Source: Tetrahymena elliotti 4EA (Eukaryota; Ciliophora; Oligohymenophorea; Hymenostomatida; Tetrahymenidae). Taken from it: DNA of 64,000 nt. Shown here in pieces: positions 38,283 to 52,483 of the stretch. The stretch spans positions 281,242-345,241 of the forward strand of contig JH720358.1 of the NCBI GenBank assembly GCA_000231825.2. Reading direction: 5' to 3'. The notes below the pieces were generated by a model. It did not search any database, was not told the origin of the DNA, and worked only from the letters and a program-made list of their open reading frames with translations. Each line of letters begins with the position of its first letter. The stretch's first letter is position 1. A program made the position numbers and the translations under genes.

Positions 38283-38677
38283 AAAAAATCAAATTAAAAA
38301 ATTTAGGTATTGATTATGTTGCAAATCTTTCTCAATTCAATATATGATTATTTATTTAATTGGAAATAAATTGAGGAGATGTTAGATTATTTCAATGGTA
38401 TTTTTTGATAAATGTTAAAATAGTTTTGAAAGAAATATTCCATCAATATTATTTTTTCAAATTCAGTGTTGTAATTATTCTCCTATTTTAAAAAAATTAG
38501 GAAAGGGATAAACAACCAACAAAAAGTTTATAAAATTAGATATTGGATTGAGTTGTCAATGAATAAATTTAATATTTACTGTTTAAATCTAATCAAAAAT
38601 AAATAAGATTAAATTTTTGACTCCTGATGGAGATAAAATAGTTTAAAGTTACAAAAAGAGTTATTTTTTAATGTTTC
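38283..38677. other. Short intergenic spacer
   Basis: AT-rich spacer between the TPR gene and the small basic gene, both on the minus strand. No terminator or promoter element can be named. Confidence 0.5.
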
Positions 38678-41149
38678 TCAATGAAGTGAAATTAGTAAAA
38701 CTTTGCAATTCACTTTTTAATGTAGAGACATTATAGTCGATTAAAATAAAAAAAACTGAAAAATCAATAAAATTAGAAAAAAATGAAAATGTTACTTGAG
38801 TTAGTAATGAGGAGTTTGCTTTGTTTGCTTAATTGAAGTAGAAGGACGACGAGATGAATGAGATTGATGTTGCGATTTATAATTGACGGAATCTACAAAC
38901 ATTGATGTATTAGAAATAAGAGTGACGTCATTGTTGACTTATCCTACATTTGTATTATTTTAAGAATAATTTTTATTCAATGATGTGAATAGCAGTTTCT
39001 ATTCTTTTTTTTAGCCTAAATCACTTCTATACTGCTGCTCGGTTTACAATTAAAAATTGTTCGAAGCTATAAGTCCATAGTTAGAATGTCTTGGTGACAT
39101 GAAAAAGTCCATTTATGCTAAATTTAATGGTAAAGATAGATGAGCGAAAACCACGTAGTTAATTTGTTTGTGGTCTTCCTTTTGATTTTTACGTACTTCT
39201 TATGTAACCTCATTTGATATTCTTCTTAAATGAGAATTAATGTCTTCATATTCAGCTACCATTGATCTTTAATGGAAAATTTAACTCTTATTTAGCTCTT
39301 GCAGATAATAGTATGCAATCCCAAGTTTATCATACAGATCTATTTCTTGATTTTTAGCATTACAGTACCATGCATATTACAATGATTTTTTATAAAAAAG
39401 CAATGATTCACTATATTTTGTTTAATATATACATATATCCCCAAGAAGTAAATATGCCAGAGATTTCAAATAATCAGATCCCTTATTCATTTCACAGCAA
39501 ATCTTTGCTTGATTTAGGAAATATGCTGCTTTATCAAGATTTCCAACTGCTATTTGTATCTATCCTACAAAAATAAGGATTTTAGCTAGAATTTTTAATT
39601 AGCTACTCTCTACAGCTTTTGTTACAATTTCCCAAACAACACCTTCTAATTAAGTAGAATATTCAGCAAAATTATATATCATATTCAATATTTCATTCTT
39701 ATTTAAATATAAATACATATGTAAAAATTTTAAACTTTCTTCTCCTTTATACTCTAAAAATGGTAAAACATCTGATTATTTCTTTCTCTTTACTTTGTAC
39801 ATCTCTTGTTTCTCCTCCAAAGTAAGTTTGCTATTCAAAGATATGCTTTTTCCTTGCTTCTATTAAAGGGGTTTTTAAATTATCTTGCTTACATCTTTAT
39901 TTAAATTTTCATTTTTAGTAGATATCATAGAGTTGTTTGGTACCAAATTGTTTAAACTTCTTCTATTCAAATTTACTGATTTCAAGATATTCCTAGCTTG
40001 TCTCTCATCTAATATCTATTGTGTTTCATTTAAATATTCCTTATTTTCTTCCTCTTCTTGCACATAATTATTTTTTTTGTAAATTTATTCATTAAAATTT
40101 TAAATTTAAGAGTTGTTAAATAACAGTTTATTTTGAGAAAAAGAAGACTATGGTCTTGTTATTTCTTGCTAAGATATTCTTGATTTTTATGATGAAGTTT
40201 TTATTTGCTATTCTCTATTGAGATGATTTTATAAATTTATAGAATGAGTTGAAGAAGCTCTTGATAAAGGCCTATCATGATATATTCTTTCTTCAAGAAA
40301 AGGAGTAATCTTAATTTATTATTCCTATTCTGAATTATCTTTCTAAATATTTTTTTTAGATTTTGTTTAACTCTGTACAAGGAGAACTAATTATTGTTAT
40401 CTTTCAAAATCTTCAGATTGATGTGTTATTAATTTTTACTCTTTTAATGAAAAATTCTAAGCTGGTACAATAGACCTTGCTGAAGAAATAATACTATTAT
40501 TATCTTTGATAACCCTAGGAGAGCAATAACTAAAATTATTGTTTGTTTCTAAAACATTATTATTATTTGCAGCTGCTAAAGATTAAGTCCTGTTATGTAT
40601 GTTTGTTCTTGCTGAACAGGGTTTTGTTGAAAAAAAACTCTAGCCTGTTTGATTGCTATTGACATTCTAATTTATCTTTTATTTCTATTTCAATTATCTA
40701 TCATATTTTCCAAGCAGCTGTATACTTTGTTAAACTGAGTAATTGTAATTATCTAACATCTATTATTAACTTTATTAGCTATTTGATTGATTTTTCATTT
40801 GTGCATTTTAATTCACAGCTGAAGCCATAATTTTTATAGTAGAATTTGCTGAGGTTAGTTGATGCTGTTATGATATTAATTCTAGCTACTCATTTTAATT
40901 ATTTATATTCTACTTTTTACATGAAATTTATTGTTGAAATTGTTGTTTTTTTGGTTGCGATGAATTAACATTAGTATAATTACTTAAAAACTCAAAGTTA
41001 TTCTGCTTTAACTTAGTTTAAAGTCTATCATAAATCTTTTTAGTGATAAGATGCTAATTCTAATATGTAGAACTCATATCTTGGTACCCTTTTCCAGTAT
41101 AAGAGTTCTGTCCAAGCTATTTTTGTATAATTTGCTATAAGTTAGACAT
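38678..41149 (-). CDS. Gln/Asn-rich protein with TPR repeats
   Basis: Intronless gene of 823 residues with very many TAA/TAG Gln codons and a single TGA at the end; the ATG context is AAAATGTC. Residues 1-430 are low-complexity Gln, Asn and Ser with scattered basic patches. From about residue 450 to 650 the sequence becomes ordered and helical. Helix pairs QIQIAVGNLDKAAYFLNQAK, SLAYLLLGDICIYQTKYSES and LYDKLGIAYYYLQELNKSQI fit the 34-residue tetratricopeptide pattern (G/Y/L-A/G-Y spacing). TPR domains are protein-binding scaffolds (family knowledge), and ciliates have many such genes with unknown partners. The C-terminus is again Ser/Gln/Asn-rich, then a hydrophobic end (FHFFLILLIFQFF) that may be a tail anchor or may only reflect AT-rich DNA before the stop. 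Function not inferable beyond scaffold. Confidence 0.85.
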
Positions 41150-44100
41150 TTTTATGTAACTAAGCAAATTTCTTTGATTGGTAATTAAAAAAGAAAAGGT
41201 TTAATTTATGTGTAATATTAAATATTAACCAGATATTTTATTATCTTGAACAAAAAATATAAATTTTTTCCTTTTGATTAATATATATCCATTCATCTAT
41301 CAACCATCATACCACATTTACTTATATTTATTTTACTTAATTAATACATTTAATTAAAATAGAATATATTCTCTACACTTTATAAGTTTTCTTTATTAAT
41401 ATGTTCTCTATTAGAAACAAATGTTATTATACCTTATTAAATTGATTATGGTAAAATAGATGTTGCTTGATAAATCAATGAATATTAATTTTAAAAAACA
41501 AATACAAACAATTAGATTCTTTCATTTAAAAAAAGGTGAAGCAATTGGTTATTGTATTTTTATTTTAAATTTGATTTTGTAAAATATTTATAATTATTTT
41601 AATCACTTAAATAAATATCAATAAAAAACAGAAAAGAAAATCTAAATTAATAATTGAATATTATTTTTAAGAGACTAAAAAATTAATTAAGCCTCTCCTC
41701 ATATCAATTTAATTAAAATTTAACACAATATTCACTTTTAAAATTAAAAATTTTATTTTTTTTGATTTAATTAAGTTATTTTATCAATCATAATTTTTTA
41801 TAAAGAATTAAATTCAATAAATATTAAAGTTAAATTAATTAATATTTCGAATTAAATTTGTGGTTTAAAATTATCATATTTACTTAAAATAAAATTAATT
41901 TTTGTTTATTTTATATTAAGACAAATAATTTTCTCTATTATTTAAATTCTTAGCTAATTGTAAATTATTTTAAGATTGATAATATTAATATAGAGTCTAT
42001 TCTCTCTCAATCTTCTAGTTTAGTTATTAAAAAAATTTTATCTCAATTAAAATTTTTAAATTTAAGAAATTTTTGAACTTTCTCAGGATTCGCACTTCAA
42101 TCTTATCAAGAACTTACAGTATTTCTTTGTGGTAAGGATATTAAAAATAAGAAATACGAACTAAAAAGATAATATCTTAATTTGTATTTTTCAAAAATTT
42201 AATAATACAATAGAAAATAGTGTAATCATCAAAATATTAAAATGAATGTACAAATTTATCACGAGTTTTAGATTTTTTGCTTATTCTTTTAAAACTAAAT
42301 TCACAGCTCTTGGATTTTGGAAGGATTAAACTTTACAATAAAAGAAATTTTATTAAATAAAATCAGAATGTGTTATTGGATTTTCTTCTATAAAGATTTC
42401 ACCTATTTTATTTAAGAAAGACAAAATTGGTTATTATTTTATTCTTCTTCTTTTATTATTGTGAAAAATTGTTAAAATTCAAAACAAGACACTAAAATGA
42501 AATGCTAAATCTTTCACGAGGAAATATTGTAAAATTGAAAAAAAAGGACTATTAAAAAAGTGAAGACAAATATTATTTGATGTTATTGGTTGAAAATAGA
42601 TACTGAAATATTTTCTTAGAATCAATCATTTTGATTTAAAATAAAGAAATTATTAATTTTTCAGTAATAATGTTAAGTATTTTTGAAAAATCATATTTTA
42701 TAATGTAAATGAACACTTGACTTTCATTTTTAAATTTTTAAAAAGGGTAAAAAAATATTTTAAAAATAGTATTTTACTGATTTTAAATTGTTAAAAAAGT
42801 TCAACTATTTTTACTTCTGCTTTGTTACAATTTTATTTATTTATTTTTTTCAATTACTTTATTACTTTAAAAAATAAGCTTAAATTTTGCAAGAAAAGGG
42901 ATATGAAATAAGATTATCAAATAATCCAATTTTCTTGATTTTCCTTTGCTTTTAGATATTGGCCTAAAATTATTTAGCAAGTGCAGAAGTTATTATATGA
43001 TTTGTCTTTTTTATTTATAATGAATGTCTGTAAAAACAAAACCTTGAACAGCAGAAAAATATGATGCTATTTTTCGTTTTTTCGTTGTTTAAAAAAACTT
43101 AAATATTAATTAATATTATTTATCTATGAAGTTTTAGTTAGGGATGGAAAAAATTAGTTATACTTGCTCGCATATAATAAGTAATTAATGTTAAAAATAG
43201 ATGATACTATTTGTATTATTAAAATGTAAGCTAAGTATTCTAAAATTAAAGAATTTTATTCCATCAAGAGGATAAATTAATAAGAAAGAATCATTTAGCA
43301 TGAAAAGAAGGGTTTGAAAATAAATTAAAATAAAAATTAAATTTGATTAGAATCAAATAAATTAGGCATAAATACTTAGTAGAGAGAATTATTTAATTGA
43401 TAAAAACTGAATTTTCAAAGAAATTAATGTCAAATAAATTCTTACTTTAATGTTATCTTAACACATTTATTGTTCTTTTAAATTTAAAATGATTGCTTTT
43501 TTCTAAATTAAAATATTTGTTAAATAATAGTTTTATCTTACTATAATATTTAAGTGGCAGATTATTTTCCTAGCGATTACTTGATTAGGATAGGAATAAA
43601 TAAATATTTAGAATGACTTAATTTTTGTAGAGTTATACTTTTTAATTTTTTAAATTAATGATTAATAATTACTTTAATTTGTTCACTGAATTAAAATATA
43701 TTGAGATATTAATACCATTAACCGCTGGCTTATTATTCATCAGTAATAAAATCATCAAACATAATAGCTAACTCAAAAAATAGATTTTCGAGAATAATAA
43801 ATTTTCATTTAACTAGAAGCATTCCATAAAATAGGTAGCTGACTTTAACAACAAGAAAACTTTTCTTAGAATGGGAAGGTTTTTTATTAATTATATTTTG
43901 TATTACTTTAATATGTTTGGTGAATGTAATCTTATACTTTTAAAGCTTTTACTGCCTATTTAAATTGATATAAAATAGAAATTTAAGCAAAATAAAATTT
44001 CAATAGTTTATGCAGATCATGTTGAAGTAGGTTTGATATCTTGGTATGTTTTATTCAGTAATAATGCTATTTCGTTAGGATTTTTTGCTTGGAAATTTTG

Positions 44101-44826
44101 GGAAAACGAATTCCTAAAAGGGTAAAGAAAGAATGTTAATTATTTTTTAATAAGCTTAAAAAGTAAATTAACAAATAAATTTAGTAAATTTAATTTATTC
44201 AAAATTCATGAATGAAAAATAAGCTAATTTGAATATATGATTGGTTGATTGATTGATTGTCTGTATGTATGTATGAATGTCAATTAATAAATAAATAGAT
44301 AAATATAAGATTAAAGTTTCTTTAAACTTGAGTAATTACTTGCCTAAAACAAACGATTACTTGGTTTCAAAATATTTGAAAATATTTAGAATGTATTTTG
44401 TTTTTACCTACTTTCAAATTATATATGGCATTTTATATTTTAGGATAGATGAATTAAAATATAAACAATTGAAGAAATCAATATATTTTTTTTAAAAAAA
44501 AGAATCATTAAGCATCAGTGATATTGAACAAATCAGTAGCAAAAAAAAATTATATTTAATTAGTAAAAAATTCTTTAATTTAAGAAGATATTATTAAGCA
44601 TAGCAAATAGTAATAATAAATCTAATTTGATTAATTTGGTTGATAGAATAAGCCAAAATAATTTATACACATACATAACTATCATATTATCTCTACGAAA
44701 CTAGTGATAGTTAGACAATAAAATAGAATTATCTAACACTAAAAGGCATTCATAAAAAAGGATAATAAGCAAGTTATTTAGAACCATTAAGAAAAGTTAA
44801 GAAGTTTTTTAAAGGTTTTTTTAATT
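41150..44826. other. Intergenic AT-rich region
   Basis: No gene seen on either strand. Almost pure A/T runs from 41600 to 43700. A GATT/TGTA simple repeat lies at about 44239-44277, shortly before the histidine kinase gene. Confidence 0.5.
44239..44277. repeat. GATT then GTAT simple repeat
   Basis: Tandem GATT units (GATTGGTTGATTGATTGATTG) pass directly into GTAT units (TGTATGTATGTATG). Simple-sequence slippage DNA, 550 bp upstream of the kinase start. Confidence 0.75.
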
Positions 44827-47800
44827 ATGCAAGAGGCATAATAAAACATCATACAAAATGAAAACGAATAACAATCATTATCATGGTTACTAAGCAGCAG
44901 TAATTATTTGAAGTTATTTAGATTAGAATTTAAAAAAGAAAAGGTTGAAAATTCATACTAAGTTAATTCAATTGATTAGAATAAGAAGTTCTCTGTTTTA
45001 GTTAGCTTCGCTGTTATCATTTACTAAATTGTTGTGGGCCTTATACAATACTTCTTTTTTGATGATCTAATTGGCGCAATAATCGATTTCATTTATTCAA
45101 TAGTTAATATAATCTTATTATTAAAGCTGAGGAAGCATTTTTACAAAATTTAAATATTGCAGTGTATATGCTCTCTCTCTTTTGAAATTCTTTTTATGGA
45201 AACATTTGTAATTGCGCGTATTGAAAAAAATGATAGATCTGATGATATTTAAGGATATTTTTTTACTTTAGGACTACTCTCTATGTGCTTTGTATATCTT
45301 TTAGCAGTTGCATTACATAAATGGTACTATAAAGCACTTATTTTAGAAACAGCAATTATACATTATACCATTAGAGCTAATTCCTCTATTGTTAAAGTCT
45401 TTACTTAATACCCTATATTTTATATAAGTGTGATACTATTTTTTATATTGTTCTACATGAAAGAAAAGTTTGATAGAGATCTTTTTTATAAGCTCTATCT
45501 CAAAAGAGAAGAAAATAAAGCTTTTAAAGATTTACTCGAAAACACTGTTCCTTCATCTATTTTTGTAGCAAAACTCAGAGAGTCTAGCTACTCCTAGCCC
45601 CATCAAGGATCATCAATAAAAGCTGTTCAATAAAAAATAAATTCATTATTTTAATTCTTTAGTAAAGATTCTAAAAAGTAGACTAAATAGAATGAAGAAT
45701 AAAGTAATGTATAAAATTAATATGATAATACTTCTTTTCCATATCCAAACAATTCTAAAATGAAAATTGTTTTTGCTAATTCTCACTGTAAGCGCAAATT
45801 CGCTACTGAAAATCTTGAATTCTTATAAAAAAATATGAACTATCTTTTCTCTTAAGGCTCTCTAGCTGCAGTTAGAGATAACTCCTAAGGGAGGTAATTG
45901 CACTTTTCATTTATTTTTTTGACTATCTGTAATCTATAAATTTTAAATTATCATTATTAAAAACTATTTAACACTATTTAATTTACTTTCCCACTTAGCT
46001 TTTAACAGAAAAAGGTTATATTATTTTTTTTAAAATTAAAGTAGCGAAGAATTCAGAAGTAAAAGAAAATTGTCAAGTTAAACTAAAAGATAAAAAAGCA
46101 TAAATTAAGAATTTTAAACATGCATACTTTAGTTTATATGGGATTAGTTTTAAAAGATAAAGGTTAACAAATAAGATTCATCAAGAAAAGTTAATGATGA
46201 ACAATTTAACCAAAACGAAGAAGTTCATTTGAATTGTATTTACAAAAAAAACAAAGTACTCATTCAAGAATATGAAAATCTTTAAAAGCATAACATCTAA
46301 GAACAAGAGAATGTATTCAAAAAAGAAAACTCTAATAATAAGAGCAACAACTTGTAAAATTGCATTAATGTTAATGAAGAAAAAAAAGACATCAAACTTT
46401 AAGAAATGAGGAGCAAAGCTGGAAGCATCATGTAGTTTCATAATATTGTACTTATTTAGATTTTATTATCACTTCATTTTCTCATTTACTTACTTGCTAA
46501 TTTATTCAAAGAAAAATTTTTGTTTTTACTAGTTAAATTTCAAATAATTCAAACTAATTATAAGAAAAATCTCTTACAAAATCAAAGGCAGATTCTTAAT
46601 CTGAAAAAAGCTTAAAAGCTATTTCTAAATTCTTTTTAACTAAAATAAAAGAAGCCAAATTTTTTTTGATTAAAAATCCTAAGTAGCCAAACAAAATATC
46701 TTTGATTTTAGGATTTTATTAACTTTGATTTTTTACTAGTAAACAAGATAAATACAGGAAATTTAATTACTGTCTACTCTTACAGATTGAAAAACCTTGA
46801 AACTAGAAATTTTTATTTTTTTAAAAAAATAATATCTTATCCCCATAATTTTTTTTGTTTTTAATAAAAATAAATTTGAGAGAAAGTACATTAAATTTAC
46901 CCCATATATTCATTCAATCTTCAAGTTAAACTCATATTATGAAAATGAATTCCAAAAATTTGAATTAAATATTATTTGATTTAAACTTATATTAATTTTA
47001 ATTTTATAGAGTAAAGTTGGTTAAAGATTAGGAAAAGATATTGTAAATCATTCATAGAATACTGTAATGGTAAACTCTGATCCAAATATTCAGTTTGAAT
47101 CTATAACAAAGGCCAAAAGAGATTTTGAAAAGAGGAATTTTTTGTTTATTCCTGATGAAATGCATTTTGACATCAAAATAGTGAAATGCAAATGGGAAGA
47201 TGAAATGGCTGTTATGGTTTTACTTAGTGATATTAGTTAAAAGGTTGTAAATGAAAGAATGAGATAGGTGAACAGCTATAAAAATGAAATGCTTTCCTCA
47301 ATTACACACAATTTAAAAACACCTTTAAATGCTGTTATGATTATGATCGAATCTGCAATTTTATCTAATTCATTATAGTAAGCTTAAAAATAACTGCAAC
47401 TTGCATAAAATAGTGGCAGGCTCCTCCTTTATATGATAAATGATTTATTGGACTATTCTAGACTAAGCAGCAGTAGACCTTTTCATCTGTCGTTTCAGCC
47501 ATTTTATTTACAAGATTTGCTTGTAAATATAAAATCTCTGTTGTTTTAACAATTTTAATCGAAAAATATTGACCTTTAGTTTCATGTTTTTGTGAAAGAT
47601 GTAAATTAAAGTCTAATTAATGATAAGTAAAGAGTTGAGCAGGTATTATTAAATTTATGCTAAAATGCTTTGAAGTTCACTTTTTAAGGTTTTGTAAAAG
47701 TTAATGTTTTTGAAGATGAGACAAGGCCAAATGATTTGTTCTTTTAGGTACAAGACTCTGGCCTTGGAATTTCTGATGAAGCAAAAAAAAACCTGTTCAA

Positions 47801-49635
47801 AATTTATGGAAATATGATAATAAACAGCGAAAATAAAAGGCATGGTAACTATATTTTTAGTAAATAAATAATTATTAAATTATTTTAATTGAACGTAAGG
47901 TGTTGGTTTAGGTCTTGCCGTTTGTAGAAAATTAGTTAGCTAGTTGGGTAGCGAAAAAGTGATATAAATAGAAAGCTATAAAGGGAAAGGCAGTAGTTTC
48001 ACTTTCAGCATTTACAAGAAGCACCCTTACAATTAAGAAGATGATATTCTACTCCCAAAATTCAGGTCACTTAAATACATCCAAATGAACAAGAATGTAT
48101 CAGAAAAAGAATTTGTGTTAAATTCAAATTTAAATAATCACGTTCCCATTGAAAGCTATAAATAAAGAAGAAATTCATTAACAAATATGAAAAAATCAAT
48201 ACACTTTGAAGAAAATTATCCTCTGTCAAGAATATCTAGTTAGAATGTTGAAGAAACATTGAATGGTAAATCACAATTCAACTTATATAAATAAGGTAAA
48301 AATAAAGAAAAAGAAAACGATCAATCCAGCAGCATGGAAACTTCAAAAAAAGATATTGCAAATGAAAAAAATAGCAACTAAGTGATTAACCAAATAAGTT
48401 TGAGTAAATAGAAAATATTACTTTAGAATGAAGCATAATCCTCATAAAATAGCAAATAAAAATCTATAGGAAAGGATTAAAAACCAAAGTCGTAATATAC
48501 GAAATAGTGTTCTTTGGAAATTCAGTACTAGTTCAATAATTTTATCAGTACTGAAGATGACTACTCTGAGAAGAAAAAGACTATTTCAATACCTCTGATG
48601 TCTACTAAGATCCTTGAGGAAAAGCATTTTTCTGCTAATAATAATGGATCTGATTAACACTTTATCTAGCATACATAAAGTGATACTCACCTTAATTTAA
48701 AGTAAGGTAATGTTAATGATTTAAAAAAGAAAAGTAAAACGTTAGTTTCCAACTAAAAAATATTAAGTTAACAAAATTATTTGAACTCTAATTTTAATAT
48801 ACATTACAGTGAATAATCTTCTACTCCTATTAGTAGTAACAAAACAATTGGATAAACTTAAATGTTGTAAGATTATTAGCTTAGAGATTAGTTTATTAAA
48901 TAAAGTTAGCCTTAGACTGCATAACAAATAAACTATTACCATAATCTACTAAATTAAAAAGAAGAACAATATAATAGGATGTAAAAAAATAGTATCAGCC
49001 AACCAAGACTATCTATTTTATAAGAATTAGACACATCAACATAGAATGAATCCAGTATACTTAAAAATGCTATTTACAAAGCTGGTACTCATCTGAAAGT
49101 TGATCATTAATTTGATAATTCCTAAGGCTTTTCTTGCTTAAAATATAATGAAATTACAGATTATGGTAATAGCTACACACCTAAATCAAGTCCAACTAAT
49201 AACTATTTAATTGATATGCTCAATCAGTTGATTTGGAGGAAAACTAATTTATTGATAGTAGATGACACAATTTTCAATATAATGGCTTTAAAAACTATTC
49301 TCAAAAATGTAACTAACTTAGTTTTCGATGAAGCTTATAATGGGCAGTAAGCTATTGAGAAAGTACTTGAAAAAAGAAATTATGATCTTATCTTCATGGA
49401 TATAAACATGCCTGTACTCGATGGTTTTGAGGCAACCTAAGCTATAACAAAGCTAATTGAGCAAAAAAAGATACCTGAAACCTAAATAATCATAGTATCT
49501 GCCTTTAATGATGAACAAGATAGGCAAAGAAGCTTTAAGTCAGGAGCTAAAGCCCACATTGATAAACCAGTCACTTTGGATAACATTTATAAAGCAATAA
49601 AAACTATCAAGCTTCCTCACTTACAAATGTTATGA
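44827..49635 (+). CDS. Membrane hybrid histidine kinase
   Basis: Four exons, 44827-45893, 46009-46447, 47010-47844 and 47900-49635, join in phase to 1358 residues with a TGA stop. The N-terminal 240 residues hold about five to six hydrophobic helices (FSVLVSFAVIIYQIVVGLIQ, FFTLGLLSMCFVYLLAVAL, FYISVILFFILFYM), so the sensor part is in a membrane. The kinase core follows. The H-box SSITHNLKTPLNAV has the phospho-accepting His at about 602. The N-box is VEQVLLNLCQNALKF, the G1 box DSGLGIS and the G2 box GGVGLGLAVC. An Asn/Gln/Ser-rich linker of about 400 residues leads to a receiver domain: acidic pair VDD, phospho-accepting Asp at about 1281 in FMDINMPVLDG, then VSAF and DKPV. The known reaction is ATP-dependent His autophosphorylation with transfer to the receiver Asp. 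No PAS or GAF domain was recognised. A phosphotransfer partner is not in this window. Confidence 0.93.
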
Positions 49636-51472
49636 CGAACAAATATTTTTTCGCCCAATTTTCCAAATAAAACCTCATTCATGAAAAAATTTTTTCAAAC
49701 AAACTACCAAAAACATCTATATTTCTTACTCTTGTCAATACTAAATAAATATGATTATTATTTTTTGTATATAATTTAGCAAATATGCATTTAAATCTAA
49801 TCTTTTAAAATTATTATTTGTTAACACAGTTTCCTCTTTTTCCTTGGTTTATCTAACAATAAAAATTTTATTTCATAGATTTTATCATTATCTAAATAAG
49901 TGAAAAAAATAAATTTTTAAAATAGTAGGATAGCTAATTTATGAGAAAATTTTTTTAATTTTTATATGTAATGTGATTGCTCTATGCGTAGATTTAGAAA
50001 AAATGAGATTTTACATACTCTATAACTCATCATTAAAAATTAAAAAATTTTGTTTCCCAAAAACAATTAGTTGCTAAAAAAAATAATATGACTGTAGTGA
50101 AAAATAAAAAGAAACAAAAAATTAATTAAAATATGTAGTTTTAAATTAAAAAAAAGTGATTTATCTATAATGAATTTTAGATTAAACATTTAATTAAAAA
50201 TGTTTTCATTCATTTTACTTTTAAATAGTAAATCAGAAAAGATTAAATTTCAAGAAAAATAATTTATTCAGACTGAGGTAAAAAGTTGAATTTTTTAGCT
50301 CAGTTTTTAGATTGATTTAAGATTTAAAGCATTTCTAAAAAATAATCTTGCTTATTTCTATTTGTTTATATTTTTTTAATTGCAAAAATATCATATAAAT
50401 TAGCAAATCAATTTCGAAATTTACCTGTAAAAAATATTCAGAAATTACAAATTTATTAAAACTGAAAAAAATTAATGTAAATTTAATAATTTTTATTTTG
50501 TACACATTTTAGAAAAAAACCAAGTATAAAAAAAGTTAATTTTTAGAGTGTGAAAAATTTCATTTTTTCCACCTTTTGAAAGACAGACATACAAGCAAAA
50601 CCTTCTTTATTATTCTTTGCTATTTTAAAAAAATAAAATTATTTTGTTGAAACATGTGTTTGATATAAAACTTTAAGAATTGAAAATTATATAAAATGAA
50701 ATAAATGTATACATAATCTCCTAAAAATGAAATTTTATTTAATTCTTACTTTTATTATTGCTGCAATGTAAATATGACAAAATTTTACATTCATTTTTTT
50801 TTTGTGAGAAAACTTAATTAAAGAGGCAAATTGTATAATTTCAAAATTGGTTTTATAATGGAAAGAAATAGACATTAGTAATTAGTAAATAAATTTTTAA
50901 AACTAAAGTTTAGCTTAAGAAAAGCAAATTTGATCTTAAGCGAACACATATATTTTTTGAGAGCAAGTTTAAAAAGATAATAGAGGATTTTTCTATTAAT
51001 TTGGATTACTTTTGTTTAGAAATGATTAAATAATAAATTTTAGTTTATTTATTGAATGTTTAGAGAAAGAGGAGGGAAAAAATAAAAAGCTTATGAAAAA
51101 AATTAAATAGATTTAAATCTCAATTTTTCATTAAGATATACCAGTTATGATAAACAGAGCTAGTTTTATCTACAAATAATCTCGATTTTCATTTTATTAT
51201 ATTTATGGCGAGTTTATTTATTTAAAACACATCTTCAAAGCCTGAAATCAAAATAAAAAATGTAAATAGATAAAAATAATTGTAATTCGAATTAGTTGAT
51301 GATGTTTTTTTATTGTGTATTAAAAGTACTAATTTTGATAAATCTACTTTAAAAATTTTATTAATTTTATTTATTAGGAAAAATAACGCTTTTTATTTAT
51401 TAACTTTTTAGAATTTTAGGTCAGAAAATTAACTTTTCTCTTTTTATTAATTTATTACTTAATATGAACTTT

Positions 51473-51738
51473 TGAAAACTTTTAAATTGATATCAATATA
51501 TTTATTTTAAACTCTTGATTTCGAGTGATAATAGTGTATTTCAAATAATTAATTTAAAAAGCTTTAACATATTAAATAGTAGTCAGCATAATCAAATATG
51601 AACTTTTGAAAGCTTTTAAATTGGTATCAATATATTTATTTGAAACTCTTGAATTCGAATACTAATAGTTTTTTTCATATTATTAATTTAGAAAGCTTTA
51701 AGATTATTAAATAGTAGCCAGCATAATCTTTAAATATG
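51473..51738. repeat. Imperfect tandem duplication, period about 125 bp
   Basis: ATGAACTTTTGAAA...CTTTTAAATTG at 51473 recurs at 51598, and ATATGAA reappears at about 51733. Shared blocks include ATCAATATATTTATTT, AAACTCTTGA, TTAATTTA and AAATAGTAG.CAGCATAATC. The two units differ at many positions, so the duplication is not recent. Confidence 0.8.
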
Positions 51739-52483
51739 AAAAGAAAAATCCAATTTAAAATGAGGCTCCTATTCTTAAAATAAAAATATAATAACTCTTT
51801 AAAGGTTATTTAATGTTGGAAAAAAAACAATTTAATAAATTAATTTTAAATATTTTCAATTTCAAAATATTGAATGTCTAAAAATAAATTAAGTTTAAAT
51901 AAATCAATATTAAATAAACATAAAAGGATTGATAGTAAAAAACAACTTTTCCATAAATTATAATCTTTTTTAATTAAAACTTGTTAAACAGTAAAGCAAA
52001 ATAATCAACTGATCACACTGTTTATTATTAATAATTATTGAACCTAGTAGCTAAAAATATTCACTTTGTCTTTTAAAACTAATTTATCATCACCATTTTC
52101 TCAAAATGTAAATTATTAAATAAAATAATTTTTTAGTATTACTTCTTATTCTAACAAATAAATACATAAAGTATTATTAAAAATTATTAAAATTCTAAAT
52201 TAAAAATTATTTGGGGAGTTAGAAATTAGCATTTAGTTTTTCTACCTTTTAAAAAGTTAAGTTTTTTTAAAATTCATGAAATTTGGTGGAAATGTGTTTA
52301 TTTTTTTTTTTCCATTCTTTTGAAGAGAAATGGTAATTTACAATTACATAAAATAACTGAAGATTATCCATTTTTATCACTAAACAGTTTTTATTCTATT
52401 CTAGATTTAGCAAAAGAAGTTAGTTCTTTTTGTCAATTTCATTGACAAGATATACTTTTAATAATAATAAAGGTTTATTGTTT

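Noticed and set aside
46181..46441. Minus-strand ORF of 86 codons
   Set aside because: It is antisense to exon 2 of the histidine kinase; the composition is the hydrophobic complement of a Lys/Asn-rich sense frame.
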